A DNA stretch of 64,000 nt from positions 62,001 to 126,000 of the forward strand of contig NZ_JAULBC010000009.1 of assembly GCF_041060425.1 (NCBI RefSeq), read 5' to 3'. Every line of letters starts with the position of its first letter. The stretch's first letter is position 1. Of the stretch, positions 45,052-53,401 are shown piece by piece. Under the pieces are notes generated by a model. The model was not told the origin of the DNA and made no database searches. It saw only the letters and a program-made list of their open reading frames with translations. The DNA comes from Danxiaibacter flavus. Its GTDB lineage: Bacteria; Bacteroidota; Bacteroidia; Chitinophagales; Chitinophagaceae. The translations under genes were made by a program, and so were the position numbers.

Positions 45052-46230
45052 ATGATAAAATCTATTGTTGCTGGCCTTGGCGTGTTGGCTATAAGCTTGC
45101 AGTTAAATGCACAGGAAGAAGAGCATTCCCGTAAAATGAACCTGCCCGATGTTCCCGGTTATTATACACTGAAGTGTGATTTTCACATGCATACCGTATT
45201 CTCAGACGGACATGTGTGGCCAAGTTTTCGTGTAAATGAAGCGCAGCAGGATGGGCTTGATGCTATTTCGCTGACTGAGCATATTGACTATGAAGGCCAT
45301 CCCGATGAAATTACAAGAAACTACAATCGCTCTTATGAGATTGCGAGAGCGTCTGCTGCTAAAAGCGGATTGCTGATCGTCAGAGGTGCCGAAATATCTC
45401 CAAGGGTGCCTCCTTATCATAACAATGCGCTCTTTCTTTCCGATGCCAACATAATACCATCTCCGTATATGAAAGATTGGAAGAAAAAATTTGTAATGAA
45501 AGACAGCATTGCCCACGACGAGCTGATGGCGCCGTTTCTTGCTGTACAAAAGCAGGATGCATTCGTGAGCTATAATCATCCGGGCTACTCGTGGTGGGAT
45601 AAGAAGGACACAAGCATCTTTACCGCCTTTCACAAAGAACTATTGGAGAAGAAAATTTTAAAAGGCGTTGAAGTAGTTAATTCTGGTGTTTATAACATTA
45701 TTGCGCACCGCATTGCCATGCAATACAACCTGACCATGTTGTGTAATACGGATGAACATTATGATATGTATGCCCGTTACTATAAATCTCACAGACCAGT
45801 TACGCTGGTGTTTGCAAAAGAAAAGACAGAAGCGGCAATTAAGGAAGCACTAGAACAAAAAAGAACTGCCCTGTATTTTGGTGAATACATCATTGCCCGT
45901 GAAAAAGAAGCCGAGGCATTTTTCAAAGCGTCTTTAAATGTAAAAACAGAGGCAAAGGTTCGTAACGGAGAGCCTATTGCTATGTTGCGGATCTTTAATA
46001 AGTCAGATATTCCATATCGCGTCAAAGCCAGCACAGATTTTAATATAGAAGGATTTCCCTTGGGGCAGGCTGTGTTAACGCCACATGATACGACTACTTT
46101 TATCCTGAAGGCGATGTTCTCTTCTCCGGTTTCTACAAAACTTAAGATGGATGTCAATAATATACTTGTTTCACCGGATGAGCCTTTGCATACAAGTTTT
46201 GATCTTATCTTAGACGAGAAGAAAAAATAA
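45052..46230 (+). CDS. PHP-domain phosphodiesterase (Sb-PDE/CehA-McbA type), exported
   Basis: 392 residues with a signal peptide (to about LNAQ). The PHP metal-binding motifs are clear: CDFHMHTVFSDGHVWP, SLTEHIDYEGH, IVRGAEISP, FVSYNHPGYSWWD and CNTDEHYDMY. The C-terminal ~100 residues are a beta-rich accessory domain (VKASTDFNIEGFPLGQAVLTP). Exported PHP proteins of this type hydrolyse phosphodiesters such as organophosphates. Its position after SusCD suggests it acts on the imported ligand in the periplasm. Confidence 0.88.
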   Translation: MIKSIVAGLGVLAISLQLNAQEEEHSRKMNLPDVPGYYTLKCDFHMHTVFSDGHVWPSFRVNEAQQDGLDAISLTEHIDYEGHPDEITRNYNRSYEIARASAAKSGLLIVRGAEISPRVPPYHNNALFLSDANIIPSPYMKDWKKKFVMKDSIAHDELMAPFLAVQKQDAFVSYNHPGYSWWDKKDTSIFTAFHKELLEKKILKGVEVVNSGVYNIIAHRIAMQYNLTMLCNTDEHYDMYARYYKSHRPVTLVFAKEKTEAAIKEALEQKRTALYFGEYIIAREKEAEAFFKASLNVKTEAKVRNGEPIAMLRIFNKSDIPYRVKASTDFNIEGFPLGQAVLTPHDTTTFILKAMFSSPVSTKLKMDVNNILVSPDEPLHTSFDLILDEKKK

Positions 46231-46289
46231 TTGGAAAGGAATTACAGGTAACTGTAATTAAGGTATTGCTAAAAGTAAAATTGTATATC

Positions 46290-47120
46290 ATGATTCGACA
46301 GGCAGATCCTTTTTTGAAAAGCGCTTTTATTGGGTTGTTTGCTGTGGTGCTGGCCTCATCCGGCTGTAGTAAAAAACAACATTTGGCAGCATCTTCATCC
46401 GGAAGGAACGAATTGCGTGTAATGACTTATAACATTCATCACGCGAATCCGCCCTCAAAAAACGGCTATATAGATGTGGCTGCTGTTGCTAAAGTAATTA
46501 AAGAGCAACATCCTGATTTTGTAGCGTTGCAAGAGATTGACGTGAATACCAAAAGAAGTGGTTTGAATGAAGCTGCACAACTGGCGTCTCAAACAGGCAT
46601 GAATTTCTATTTTGCCAAAGCGATCGATTACGACGGTGGATTGTATGGTGTCGCTGTTCTGTCCAAATTTCCACTATTGGACGGCCGTACAATTTCCTTG
46701 CCTACATTACCCGGCACAAAAGGCGAGCCTCGCGTTCTGGCAGTGGCCGAAGCAAGGATTTCAGACAATAAAACAATGTTGTTTGCATCCACACATCTCG
46801 ATGCACAGAAAGATGATCAGAATAGGTTGGCGCAGATCCGTGTAATTGTTGACAGCCTGTCAAAATTGAACGGGCCAATTATCATCGGTGGCGATTTTAA
46901 TGCAACGCCGGAAAGCGAGGTCGTAAAAATTCTTGATCAACATTTTACCCGCACATGTGTAACCGGTTGTGGCAACACCATTCCCCAAATCAATCCAAAG
47001 AAAACAATTGATTTCATCGCATTCCGCGGTGACGATAAATTGAAGGTAACATCGCACAAGGTGATTGATGAACAATATGCATCAGATCATTTGCCGGTGG
47101 TGGCAACGATTGGGTTTTAA
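46290..47120 (+). CDS. Endonuclease/exonuclease/phosphatase family lipoprotein
   Basis: 276 residues from the ATG at 46290; a TTG-initiated frame at 46266 adds a non-signal leader. The signal peptide carries lipobox ASSGC. EEP-fold signatures: RVMTYNIHHANP, DFVALQEID (catalytic Glu), FASTHLDAQ, IIIGGDFNATPES and YASDHLPVVATI (final Asp/His). Such enzymes cleave phosphodiester bonds in nucleic acids, sphingomyelin or phosphoinositides. It is 59 bases after the PHP gene, suggesting a shared degradation task. The substrate is unknown. Confidence 0.9.
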   Translation: MIRQADPFLKSAFIGLFAVVLASSGCSKKQHLAASSSGRNELRVMTYNIHHANPPSKNGYIDVAAVAKVIKEQHPDFVALQEIDVNTKRSGLNEAAQLASQTGMNFYFAKAIDYDGGLYGVAVLSKFPLLDGRTISLPTLPGTKGEPRVLAVAEARISDNKTMLFASTHLDAQKDDQNRLAQIRVIVDSLSKLNGPIIIGGDFNATPESEVVKILDQHFTRTCVTGCGNTIPQINPKKTIDFIAFRGDDKLKVTSHKVIDEQYASDHLPVVATIGF

Positions 47121-47135
47121 CCGGTGCGACGCGTA

Positions 47136-47158
47136 GAGACGTTGCACTGCAACGTCTC
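47136..47158. repeat. REP element, family 1, copy 1
   Basis: GAGACGTTGCA/TGCAACGTCTC palindrome with a one-base centre, 16 bases after the EEP gene stop. Confidence 0.85.
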
Positions 47159-47198
47159 CAACGTGATCATGTTTTATATATTTGTTTCTGATGATACG

Positions 47199-47241
47199 AC
47201 GAGACGTTGCATTGCGCGGAGACGTTGCATTGCAACGTCTC
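47199..47241. repeat. REP element, family 1, copy 2 with preceding half copy
   Basis: A half copy (CGAGACGTTGCATTGCGCG, about 47200-47218) runs into a full GAGACGTTGCA/TGCAACGTCTC palindrome (47219-47241). The stop codon of the antiporter gene overlaps its right edge. Confidence 0.82.
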
Positions 47242-48815
47242 TATCTGTATTTTAATTTTAATTGTTCCTCCTCCATATCCAGCAACATCAAATATTTCCT
47301 GATCACGGCATCATCAATCACAATATCCTCGTTCCATTTGTGCAGCCAATCACGTTGTTTTTCTATCAATTTAAGAGACGCATTTTTAAAATCATCTTGT
47401 AATTGGTGGTCCTTGTTCATATCCTCGCCCTGTTTCCATTTCGCTTCAAGGAAATGTAATACAGGATTGGCATTGATCTCTTCTGAATATTCATGTTGCA
47501 AAAAACGCCTGCTTTTTTCAGCCAGCCTGCGTGCAACCTCCGCCTCCTGCTCTTCCTCGGATAAAAAATGATCCGGGTCTTCCATTTTCAAAAGGCGTAT
47601 TAATTTGGGCAAGGTAAGTCCTTGCACGACCAATGTCAGTAATATTACAATAAAGGTGATAAACAATATCAGATTCCTCTGCGGAAAGGGAGCGCTGTTA
47701 TTTGTAACAATTGGAATTGATAAGGCCGCAGCGAGAGAAACCACGCCACGCATGCCAGCCCACCCAAAAATAAGGGGTGCCTTTAGTCCCGGCCTGGGAT
47801 CTGCTGTTGTAATAAAGCGACTAATAAAAACGGTGAAGAAAGATGCCCCGATTGCACATAAGATCCTCGCGACCATTAAAATGGCTGTAATTACAACACC
47901 GTAACCGATAGCTGCTCTGAGACTAATTCCGTCAAGTCCTTTTATAATAATAGGTAGTTCCAGCCCGATTAATATAAAAACCAGTCCGTTTAGAATAAAT
48001 CCAAGCGCGGACCAGACACTTGCTCCTTTTAGCCTGCTGCTATGGCTCAAAAAAAGATGCGACTTTGCTGATAAAAATAACCCGCCACTTACTACAGCCA
48101 GGACACCTGATACATGAATCATTTCAGCCGTTATATACATAACGTAAGGTGTAATGATAGTTAGCGCAATGTCCGTGTTATCATCGGTTGGCAGTAATTT
48201 GTGTATATAGAAGAATAAGTAGCCGATGGCAATTCCAATTGCGATTCCGGCAATAATTACCCAAAAGAAACTTACAACAGCTTCGTGAAATACAAAGCGT
48301 CCTGTGCTTACTGCAATCAGAGCAAAGCGAAAAACAATAAGGCTGGATGCGTCGTTCAACAAGCTTTCACCTTCAATGATAGAAGCCATGCGACGTGGAA
48401 CCTTTACGTATTTTAAAATTGCGGCTGCACTAACGGCATCCGGCGGCGATACAATTCCTCCCAACAAAAATCCCAATGCCAGTGTAAAGCCTGGAATAAT
48501 GCTGCTTGCAACCAGGGCAACAACCAACGAGGTGACCAACACAATGAGAAATGCAAAACTTCCTATTACTCTCCTCCAGCGCCATAGTTCTTTCCATGAT
48601 GTGTACCACGCAGCTTCGTACAGCAATGGTGGTAGAAAGATCACAAATATTAATTCGGGATCAATACTAAAGCTGGGAAAGTAAGGTACAAAGCTTACAA
48701 GCAGGCCGCATACAATAAGCATAATCGGGTAGGCAATTCTTATTTTGTTTGCCAGCATGATCAGTAATAATGTAAGACCTATAATGCAGATATATTGTAA
48801 TGCAGTAATTATCAT
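47241..48815 (-). CDS. CPA1-type Na+/H+ antiporter
   Basis: 524 residues. About 12 membrane helices (1-400) carry the CPA1 ion-site motif GGIVSPPDAVSAAAIL and the following IIEGESLLNDASSLIVFR. A cytoplasmic helical tail (about 400-524) follows, as in NhaK/YjcE-like antiporters. It exchanges protons for Na+ or K+ across the inner membrane. Its stop codon is formed at the edge of a REP palindrome, so the last residues (KLKYR) may have been set by the insertion. Monocistronic. Confidence 0.92.
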   Translation of the reverse strand: MIITALQYICIIGLTLLLIMLANKIRIAYPIMLIVCGLLVSFVPYFPSFSIDPELIFVIFLPPLLYEAAWYTSWKELWRWRRVIGSFAFLIVLVTSLVVALVASSIIPGFTLALGFLLGGIVSPPDAVSAAAILKYVKVPRRMASIIEGESLLNDASSLIVFRFALIAVSTGRFVFHEAVVSFFWVIIAGIAIGIAIGYLFFYIHKLLPTDDNTDIALTIITPYVMYITAEMIHVSGVLAVVSGGLFLSAKSHLFLSHSSRLKGASVWSALGFILNGLVFILIGLELPIIIKGLDGISLRAAIGYGVVITAILMVARILCAIGASFFTVFISRFITTADPRPGLKAPLIFGWAGMRGVVSLAAALSIPIVTNNSAPFPQRNLILFITFIVILLTLVVQGLTLPKLIRLLKMEDPDHFLSEEEQEAEVARRLAEKSRRFLQHEYSEEINANPVLHFLEAKWKQGEDMNKDHQLQDDFKNASLKLIEKQRDWLHKWNEDIVIDDAVIRKYLMLLDMEEEQLKLKYR

Positions 48816-49004
48816 GAAGATTTATTTAAAATGACGATTAATAGGAGCGTTTTGGCGTTTGATGCTTTTTGAACGATTTAATTTACTACAATCATTTTAA
48901 ATCAAGAAAAATGTGGAACGGTTGAATAATGTGTGGATGATTTAAAAAATGTGTTGAATTGAATTAGGCGGTATTTTTGCGATTGATTGTGGTGACGTTG
49001 TAAT

Positions 49005-49037
49005 CCGTAGAGACGTTGCATTGCAACGTCTCTACGG
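49005..49037. repeat. REP element, family 1, copy 3
   Basis: A 33-base perfect palindrome with a single central base, core GTAGAGACGTTGCA, 53 bases upstream of the RAYT start codon. It is the most complete copy. Confidence 0.9.
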
Positions 49038-49090
49038 ATGGAACGCAATCATACAATTGACAACAATTATTAACCACCCAAACCCCCAAC

Positions 49091-49693
49091 ATGAACCCTA
49101 AATTCCGCGGCAAATACCGCATCGAATCTGCACGATTAAAAGGCTGGGATTACCGCAACGCCGGCGCTTATTTCATTACCATCTGCACAAAAAAACGCAT
49201 GCATTATTTTGGAGCCATTGTAGATGGTGTAATGCAATTAAACGATATCGGACGAGCCGCCGAAAAATATTGGGCAGAAATTCCGGATCATTTTTCGGTT
49301 GTTGCATTGGGGAATTTTGTGGTGATGCCGAATCATGTGCATGGGGTGTTGATTATTCGGGAATGTGGCGCGGATGTAGAGACGTTGCATTGCAACGTCT
49401 CTACGCATTGCAACGTCTCCACGATGTCCACATCAAATAATATCAATGACAAAAACCACCCCATGTCCCAAATATCCCCGTTATCCGGATCCATTTCAAC
49501 CATCATTCGTTCCTATAAATCAATTGTTTCAAAGATGGTTCGTCAACAATTTGATGCGTCATTTGAATGGCAGGCACGTTTTCACGATCACATCATTCGC
49601 GATCAACGCGCCTATGAGGCAATAGAATATTATATTGAAAATAATCCGGCCAATTGGCAGCGCGACACATTAAATAGCGATTGTAAAAAGTAG
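49091..49693 (+). CDS. REP-associated tyrosine transposase (RAYT 1, Y1/HUH type) with REP insertion
   Basis: 200 residues. An IS200-like Y1 transposase: N-terminal GWDYRNAGAYFITICTKKRMHYFG, HUH motif MPNHVHG (H82, H84) and a C-terminal region with tyrosines in YEAIEYYIENNPANWQRD, the likely catalytic Tyr. RAYTs nick and rejoin single-stranded REP hairpins. Residues 96-111 (VETLHCNVST then HCNVST) are encoded by a REP palindrome plus half copy lying in frame inside the gene. Whether the enzyme still works is open; the insertion is in the loop between the HUH and Tyr parts. Confidence 0.88.
   Translation: MNPKFRGKYRIESARLKGWDYRNAGAYFITICTKKRMHYFGAIVDGVMQLNDIGRAAEKYWAEIPDHFSVVALGNFVVMPNHVHGVLIIRECGADVETLHCNVSTHCNVSTMSTSNNINDKNHPMSQISPLSGSISTIIRSYKSIVSKMVRQQFDASFEWQARFHDHIIRDQRAYEAIEYYIENNPANWQRDTLNSDCKK
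49376..49423. repeat. REP element, family 1, copy 4 plus half copy, inside RAYT 1
   Basis: A full 29-base palindrome (49376-49404) followed by a half copy GCATTGCAACGTCTCCACG (49405-49423), together 48 bases, a multiple of three, so the frame stays open. Confidence 0.9.
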
Positions 49694-49821
49694 TGGCTTT
49701 AAAAAGTTATGCAGGCAATGCGGATTTTAATGATAAAAAAACATCTACAATAAACCTGCGATTTACAAGAACTGCGGGAGGCAATTTCAAAAGGTACTAA
49801 CTTCGGCATTCCTTGGAATGC

Positions 49822-50514
49822 CTATTTGCTTTCCAATTCGATGCCCAATAAATCAAAAATGCCTTTTTGTCCCCTGGCTGTTATAATTAGCTCCCTTGAA
49901 AACTGTACTCTTTTAAACCAGTTTTTCTCAAGCATCTTAGCAAGGAGAAGTGCGCCGATTTGTCCCGCAATATGTGGCCGTCTTTCGCTCCAGTCAAGAC
50001 ATTGGCGGGCAACAGGGCGACGTTGGGATGTAATTTCGTCTTTTGCGATATCGAAATCTGCAAGCCATTTCCATCCTTTTGCTGTAACAGTGTAGGAGTC
50101 TTCCGACGAGGTAATTAATTTCCGTGATGTTAGTTCCTCTGCAATTTTTACGCCTACATAACCTGCAAGGTGATCATAACAGGTTCTGCAATAGCGAACG
50201 CCAGTTGGTGTTTCAGTTTGTTTGGCTTTGCCAGGTAGTTGGTGACTGGCAAGGTTGGCAAGAGATTCAACTGCGTATGCAACTTCTGGTGTTGCAAACG
50301 AAAAATAACGGTGCCGCCCTTGTGATTCTGCCTTTAGCAGGTTCGCGTCAAGAAGTTTTGCAAGATGATTACTGGCTGAAGTTGGAGAAATGTCAGCAGC
50401 CACGGCTAATTCGCTCGCAGTATATGCTTTACCATCCAGTAGATTCCAGAGCATTCTTGCGCGGCTGGGTTCACAAACCAGCGAAGATAATTCGATAAAC
50501 TTTTCTTCTACCAT
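49822..50514 (-). CDS. ArsR-type winged-helix regulator
   Basis: 230 residues from MVEEKFIEL; a GTG codon lies one codon upstream. The N-terminal ArsR fold (about 5-95) reads VCEPSRARMLWNLLDGKAYTASELAVAADISPTSASNHLAKLLDANLLKAESQGRHRYFSF. The C-terminal half has a CRTCYDHLAGYVGVKIAEELTSRKLI block with a CxxC that could bind metal or sense redox. It is divergent from the monooxygenase/ACT pair, which it may regulate through the 68-base gap. Confidence 0.88.
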   Translation of the reverse strand: MVEEKFIELSSLVCEPSRARMLWNLLDGKAYTASELAVAADISPTSASNHLAKLLDANLLKAESQGRHRYFSFATPEVAYAVESLANLASHQLPGKAKQTETPTGVRYCRTCYDHLAGYVGVKIAEELTSRKLITSSEDSYTVTAKGWKWLADFDIAKDEITSQRRPVARQCLDWSERRPHIAGQIGALLLAKMLEKNWFKRVQFSRELIITARGQKGIFDLLGIELESK

Positions 50515-50582
50515 CACAATTCAGTTTAAAATGAAATATGAATGTAGCAAAAGTTTTTGTTTTGCATGTAAAGAGTGAAATT

Positions 50583-50954
50583 ATGATCGTAGTAATTTTT
50601 GAAGTTGAGCCTGCAAAAGTAAAGTGGGACGAATACATAAATATGGCAGCCGAGCTTTACGATGAGTTAACAGAAGTTGAAGGATTCATTTCTGTTGAAA
50701 GATTCAAAAGCATAAGGGATGAGACAAAGCTTCTTTCACTTTCTTTTTGGAAAGATGAAGAAAGTGTAGCCAACTGGCGAAATGCAATTCGTCATCGTGC
50801 TGCACAGGAAAAAGGAAGAGTATCTGTTTTTCGAAACTACCGTTTGCGTGTCGCAAATGTGATACGGGATTATGGTATGGAAGAACGAGATGGAGTAGAG
50901 ACATTGCATTGCAACGTCTCTGCGAGCGATACCACACTATTTCATCATAAATAA
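50583..50954 (+). CDS. Antibiotic biosynthesis monooxygenase-domain protein with REP-derived tail
   Basis: 123 residues from MIVVIFEVEP; an upstream ATG at 50538 is less likely. Ferredoxin-like ABM fold: EVEPAKVKWDEYINMAAELYDELTEVEGFISVERFKS, SLSFWKDEESVANWRN, HRAAQEKGRVSVFRNYRLRVANVIRDYGM. Family members act as small cofactor-free oxygenases or haem-binding proteins. The final ~18 residues, from V105 on, are encoded by a REP palindrome and following sequence (GVETLHCNVSA), replacing the native end. It lies 11 bases upstream of the ACT gene. Confidence 0.87.
   Translation: MIVVIFEVEPAKVKWDEYINMAAELYDELTEVEGFISVERFKSIRDETKLLSLSFWKDEESVANWRNAIRHRAAQEKGRVSVFRNYRLRVANVIRDYGMEERDGVETLHCNVSASDTTLFHHK
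50895..50923. repeat. REP element, family 1, copy 5, inside the monooxygenase gene
   Basis: Palindrome with two mismatches to the other copies (ACATTGCATTGCAACGTCTC core). It is read in the same frame as the copy inside RAYT 1 and gives the same peptide ETLHCNVS. Confidence 0.85.
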
Positions 50955-50965
50955 AATAGTTAACC

Positions 50966-51355
50966 ATGAAGGATATAGAAATTTTGCTGGAGAATAGTCC
51001 GGGACAACTTGCATTATTAGGAGAGACATTAGGTAAGAATAATATTAGTCTTGAAGGAGGTGGCGTGTTTCAAAATGGAGAAAATTCCATTGCGCATTTT
51101 CTTGTAGCGGAAGCTGATAAAGCCAAAGAAGTTTTGGCGAAAGAAGGGATAGTTGTAAATAAAATAAACGAAGTAGTGATTCAGAAATTAAGACAAGACG
51201 TTCCGGGGCAACTTGGCATGTTTTGCAGAAAGATGGCAAATGCAGGCGTAAATATTCTTGTTCAGTACAGCGATCATTCAAATCAACTAATCATTGTTGT
51301 AGATGATATACTTAAAGCGAAAATCGTATCTGATGAATGGAAGAGGCAATGTTAG
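50966..51355 (+). CDS. Tandem ACT-domain protein
   Basis: 129 residues comprising two ACT domains back to back: MKDIEILLENSPGQLALLGETLGKNNISLEGGGVFQ, and VIQKLRQDVPGQLGMFCRKMANAGVNILVQYSDHSNQLIIVVDD. Stand-alone tandem ACT proteins bind amino acids and regulate partners allosterically; the partner is unknown. It follows the monooxygenase gene by 11 bases and is probably cotranscribed with it. The region after the stop (51356-51590) consists of word repeats such as TTTAAGCTTTGGGCTTTAAG. Confidence 0.87.
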   Translation: MKDIEILLENSPGQLALLGETLGKNNISLEGGGVFQNGENSIAHFLVAEADKAKEVLAKEGIVVNKINEVVIQKLRQDVPGQLGMFCRKMANAGVNILVQYSDHSNQLIIVVDDILKAKIVSDEWKRQC

Positions 51356-51590
51356 ATGTAGGTTTTTAGATGTACGATGTGCTTGATGTCTGATTTCTTG
51401 ATGTTCATCTATCGCTTCGATAAAGTTTTAGGCTTTAAGCTTTGGGCTTTAAGCTGACAGACGGAACATGTGACCTCCCTTGCTTCAATACACGTACAAC
51501 GTACAACTTATAACTTACAACCCAGCTGCTTTGCCCTTTAACCATTAAGCTTTATTTTAGCATTTTAGTAAGGCTAATCAATCTGGCATT

Positions 51591-52622
51591 ATGGAGTTCG
51601 GCATAAGTACTTTTGGAGAAATAGAAGCAGATAATCTCTCCGGCAATGCTATCAATGCGGGCCGCCGTGTTCAGCAATTAATTGACGAAGCAAAGCTGGC
51701 AGACCGGCTTGGGTTGGATGTCTTTGCATTAGGTGAGCATCACCGGCCGGATTATGTAGTATCTGCACCCGAAATAATTCTTTCTGCTATTGCAAGTGTT
51801 ACCAAAAACATTAAGCTTACAAGTGCTGTAACGGTTCTAAGCTCGGCAGATCCTGTAAGGGTATTTCAGAATTTCGCAACTTTGGATTTAGTGTCAAATG
51901 GCCGTGCAGAAATTATGGCCGGTCGTGGTTCTTTCATCGAATCTTTTCCATTGTTTGGTTTTGACCTGGAAGATTACAATTCTTTGTTTTCAGAGAAGCT
52001 CGAACTGTTGTTACAAATAAACAATAACGAGCATGTAACCTGGCACGGGAAGCATCGCTCCGCATTGCAAAATGCCGGAGTTTACCCGCGTCCTTACCAG
52101 CAACGCTTGCCAATTTGGATTGCTGTTGGGGGAACACCAGCTTCAGTAATCCGTGCGGGTTCATTTAATTTGCCCGTAACAATTGCCATACTCGGCGGCG
52201 AGCCGGAACGATTTGCACCGCTGGTTGACTTATACAGATCTTCCGCCAAAAGAGCCGGATTTGATCCTGCTCAATTACAGCTTTGCATTAATGAGCATAC
52301 TTATATTGCAGATACCTCAGAACAGGCTTCCGATGAATTCTGGCCCGTCTATGAGACGGTGATGAACCGCGTTGGGAAGGAGAGAGGATGGTCGCCAATA
52401 ACAAGAGATTATTTTGAATATCTCCGATCGCCGGTTGGTTCTTTGCTGGTGGGCAGTGCAGACGAAGTTGCTGAAAAGCTTATAAAGCAATATTCTATCT
52501 TTCACAACACCCGTTTTCTTGCGCAGACGATCATGGGAAATATTGCGCATCAAAAAATGCTTCATTCAATTGAATTGTTCGCTGGTAAAGTAGTACCGGC
52601 GGTAAAGGCTGCAATAAAATAA
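51591..52622 (+). CDS. LLM-class (luciferase-like) flavin-dependent oxidoreductase
   Basis: 343 residues. Bacterial-luciferase-like TIM barrel: MEFGISTFGEIE, AKLADRLGLDVFALGEHHRPDYVVSAPEIILSAIASVTKNIKLTSAVTVLSSADPVRVFQNFATLDLVSNGRAEIMAGRGSF and IWIAVGGTPASVIRAG. It uses FMNH2 to oxidise an unknown substrate. The HHRPDY segment is typical of the YhbW/alkanal group. Monocistronic; it converges with the VOC gene. Confidence 0.92.
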   Translation: MEFGISTFGEIEADNLSGNAINAGRRVQQLIDEAKLADRLGLDVFALGEHHRPDYVVSAPEIILSAIASVTKNIKLTSAVTVLSSADPVRVFQNFATLDLVSNGRAEIMAGRGSFIESFPLFGFDLEDYNSLFSEKLELLLQINNNEHVTWHGKHRSALQNAGVYPRPYQQRLPIWIAVGGTPASVIRAGSFNLPVTIAILGGEPERFAPLVDLYRSSAKRAGFDPAQLQLCINEHTYIADTSEQASDEFWPVYETVMNRVGKERGWSPITRDYFEYLRSPVGSLLVGSADEVAEKLIKQYSIFHNTRFLAQTIMGNIAHQKMLHSIELFAGKVVPAVKAAIK

Positions 52623-52697
52623 CGGACATGGCTTTTTGAAACGATATGATACTTGATTTATCGCTTATTGATTCGGAAGAAAACCAGATTTTGCACT

Positions 52698-53138
52698 TTA
52701 TTTCGCGGAAACGCCTCCCCAATCTTCAGGTGCAACGTCTGCTATAGTTTGTGAAAATGTCCAGATATGTCCTCCAATATCAACGGTGGTATATTGACGT
52801 TCACCATAAGGAAAATCTGCAGGGGGTAGAACTACCCGCGCACCTTTTTTTACCACATGCTCGTGATGCTTATCCACATCGGTAATGCGCACCATTAATG
52901 ATTGCGTTTGTGGCTTAGGCTTATGATCTTCTGTTTCTTCCGGAAGTGCACTTATCGCTATGGCCCCATTGTCAAATTCCAGCTGTGCACGATGATTCCC
53001 GATGCGCCAGCGTTCTTTAAACCAAAATGTCTGGCAAAGCCATTCAATGGCAGCCTGAACGTCAGTATATCCCAGGACGGGAATGATAGAGCAGTCGGGC
53101 ATTGATCGATTTTGAAGATATAGATGTGTATTTTTCAT
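52698..53138 (-). CDS. VOC-superfamily (glyoxalase-like) protein
   Basis: About 146 residues from MKNTHLYLQ; an earlier ATG at 53186 adds a hydrophobic leader of doubtful reality. A single beta-alpha-beta-beta-beta pair: IIPVLGYTDVQAAIEWLCQTFWFKERWRIGNHRAQLEFDNGAIAIS, then LMVRITDVDKHHEHVVKKGARVVLPPADFPYGERQYTTVDIGGHIWTFSQTI. Candidate metal residues His and Glu are in place, but substrates vary widely in this family. Monocistronic. Confidence 0.88.
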   Translation of the reverse strand: MKNTHLYLQNRSMPDCSIIPVLGYTDVQAAIEWLCQTFWFKERWRIGNHRAQLEFDNGAIAISALPEETEDHKPKPQTQSLMVRITDVDKHHEHVVKKGARVVLPPADFPYGERQYTTVDIGGHIWTFSQTIADVAPEDWGGVSAK

Positions 53139-53401
53139 TTTTGTGTAGAAGTTATGTTGACTGATAAATAGTATTGCCAAAATCACGGTCAGCGAAAGAA
53201 TTAGAGAAAGATAGTGCCAGTCATCATTTTTTACAAGTCCTTATTTAGGCAAAACCGAACACGAGTATATCAAAACCGAACACCATTGAAAGCCTGTTCT
53301 ATAAGAACATGTTGATTATGAATCAAATAAACACTGGCATTTAATTGGAAATGGAGTAACTTAATATTTGCTTTCTCATTCAACAGTTAATTACGCAACC
53401 T

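Noticed and set aside
47121..50954. Whether the GAGACGTTGCA palindromes are intrinsic terminators
   Set aside because: They lack T-runs, occur inside coding sequence twice, and cluster around a RAYT gene, so REP is the better explanation.
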